Positions 63,652-64,000 of a stretch of DNA of 64,000 bases are shown here, piece by piece. Within the stretch, counting starts at the first letter, position 1, and each line of letters begins with the position of its first letter. This DNA comes from Progne subis subis. Taxonomy: Eukaryota > Chordata > Aves > Passeriformes > Hirundinidae. Location: the NCBI GenBank assembly GCA_022316685.1, contig JAKJHU010000023.1, positions 9,794,096 through 9,858,095 of the forward strand, given 5' to 3'. The notes under the pieces are model-generated. The model was not told where the DNA came from. It ran no database searches and worked only from the letters and a program-made list of their open reading frames with translations. Both the position numbers and the translations under genes were made by a program.

Positions 63652-63837
63652 CGGTCGCTGCCCTTGTCTGTAGCCGGTCTCTGTGCGGGAGCTGGCGGGA
63701 TCCGGCGGGATCCGGCGGGGCCGGCTGTAACGCGGCCTGACCCGGGAGACGTGCGGCGCTGCGGAACCCTCAATTGACCGAAGCTTGGTGAGGCGGCTGC
63801 GGTTCCCTCGGGGTCCCCGGGGCCTTCTCTGGGCGAA

Positions 63838-63860
63838 GAGGGAGGGAGGGAGGGAGGGAG
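63838..63860. repeat. (GGGA)n simple repeat
   Basis: About five GGGA units right of the CpG island. The remaining bases to the window end (63861-64000) show nothing I can identify. Confidence 0.85.
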
Positions 63861-64000
63861 TCTACTTGGCCACAAAATGACTGGATGCTTCTTCAGAGAG
63901 CTATCTCCTTCGAGGCCTTGTAATTTTAACAAAAAATAAATTATAGCTATTAATAAGCACTACGCCCGAGAGAAGGCTCTTTAATTTGGGAATTCAAAGC

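Larger units (their letters stand above)
63030..63780. promoter_or_regulatory. CpG-island promoter of MOSPD2, probably bidirectional with FANCB
   Basis: This is the most GC- and CpG-rich stretch of the window. It covers MOSPD2 exons 1-2 and continues about 370 bases beyond the start codon. It has GC-box-like sites (GGGGGGCGGGGCC near 63491-63503) and no clear TATA box. In human MOSPD2 is head-to-head with FANCB, so rightward transcription from the same island is expected; a GTGAGG near 63787 could be the donor of a non-coding first exon. That last point is inference only. Confidence 0.7.

Noticed and set aside
63180..63932. 250-codon minus-strand frame across MOSPD2 exon 1 and intron 1
   Set aside because: It runs through the exon 1 donor into intron 1 and is open because of high GC; only the MAE codons are accepted, with the upstream extension noted as a low-confidence finding.

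Overview
The window is a stretch of a bird nuclear genome. The evidence is four 3'-end fragments of CR1 LINEs, the dominant avian retroposon (the typical 'GGTCCCTTCCAAC' end followed by ATTCTATG-like repeats), a 1.5-kb LTR of an endogenous retrovirus of avian type, AT-rich introns and a small CpG island. I cannot name the species; the LTR style hints at a songbird, but weakly.

The right half (31861-63404) is one complete protein-coding gene on the minus strand: MOSPD2 (motile sperm domain-containing protein 2). I could join all 15 coding exons by GT-AG borders and matching phases. They sum to 1557 nt, that is 518 codons plus stop, which is the length I recall for the human protein. The protein has an N-terminal CRAL-TRIO lipid-binding module, an acidic linker, an MSP (VAP-like, FFAT-motif-binding) domain and a C-terminal membrane anchor, so it is an ER membrane-contact-site tether. 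Exon 1 lies in a CpG island (about 63030-63780). In human, MOSPD2 is head-to-head with FANCB, so the island is probably a bidirectional promoter, with FANCB starting rightwards beyond it; no FANCB coding exon is visible in the last 600 bases.

The left half (1-31560) appears intergenic. I recognise no conserved coding exon in it. It holds a solo-LTR-like element (3686-5194) with a GC-rich imperfect tandem repeat, a CR1 fragment with a (TCTAT)n tail (14944-15662), several simple repeats, a possible G-quadruplex tract (6653-6680), and a short stretch that looks like a polyadenylated 3' end (29346-29397).

The most notable local oddities are a nearly pure pentanucleotide tract of about 355 bp, (GGAGA)n on the plus strand, inside the last MOSPD2 intron about 90 bases from the last acceptor and open in the same frame as the last exon; a tandem splice acceptor at exon 13; and an in-frame upstream ATG in the GC-rich leader. 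I found no novel multi-gene system; the window is an ordinary vertebrate gene plus intergenic DNA.
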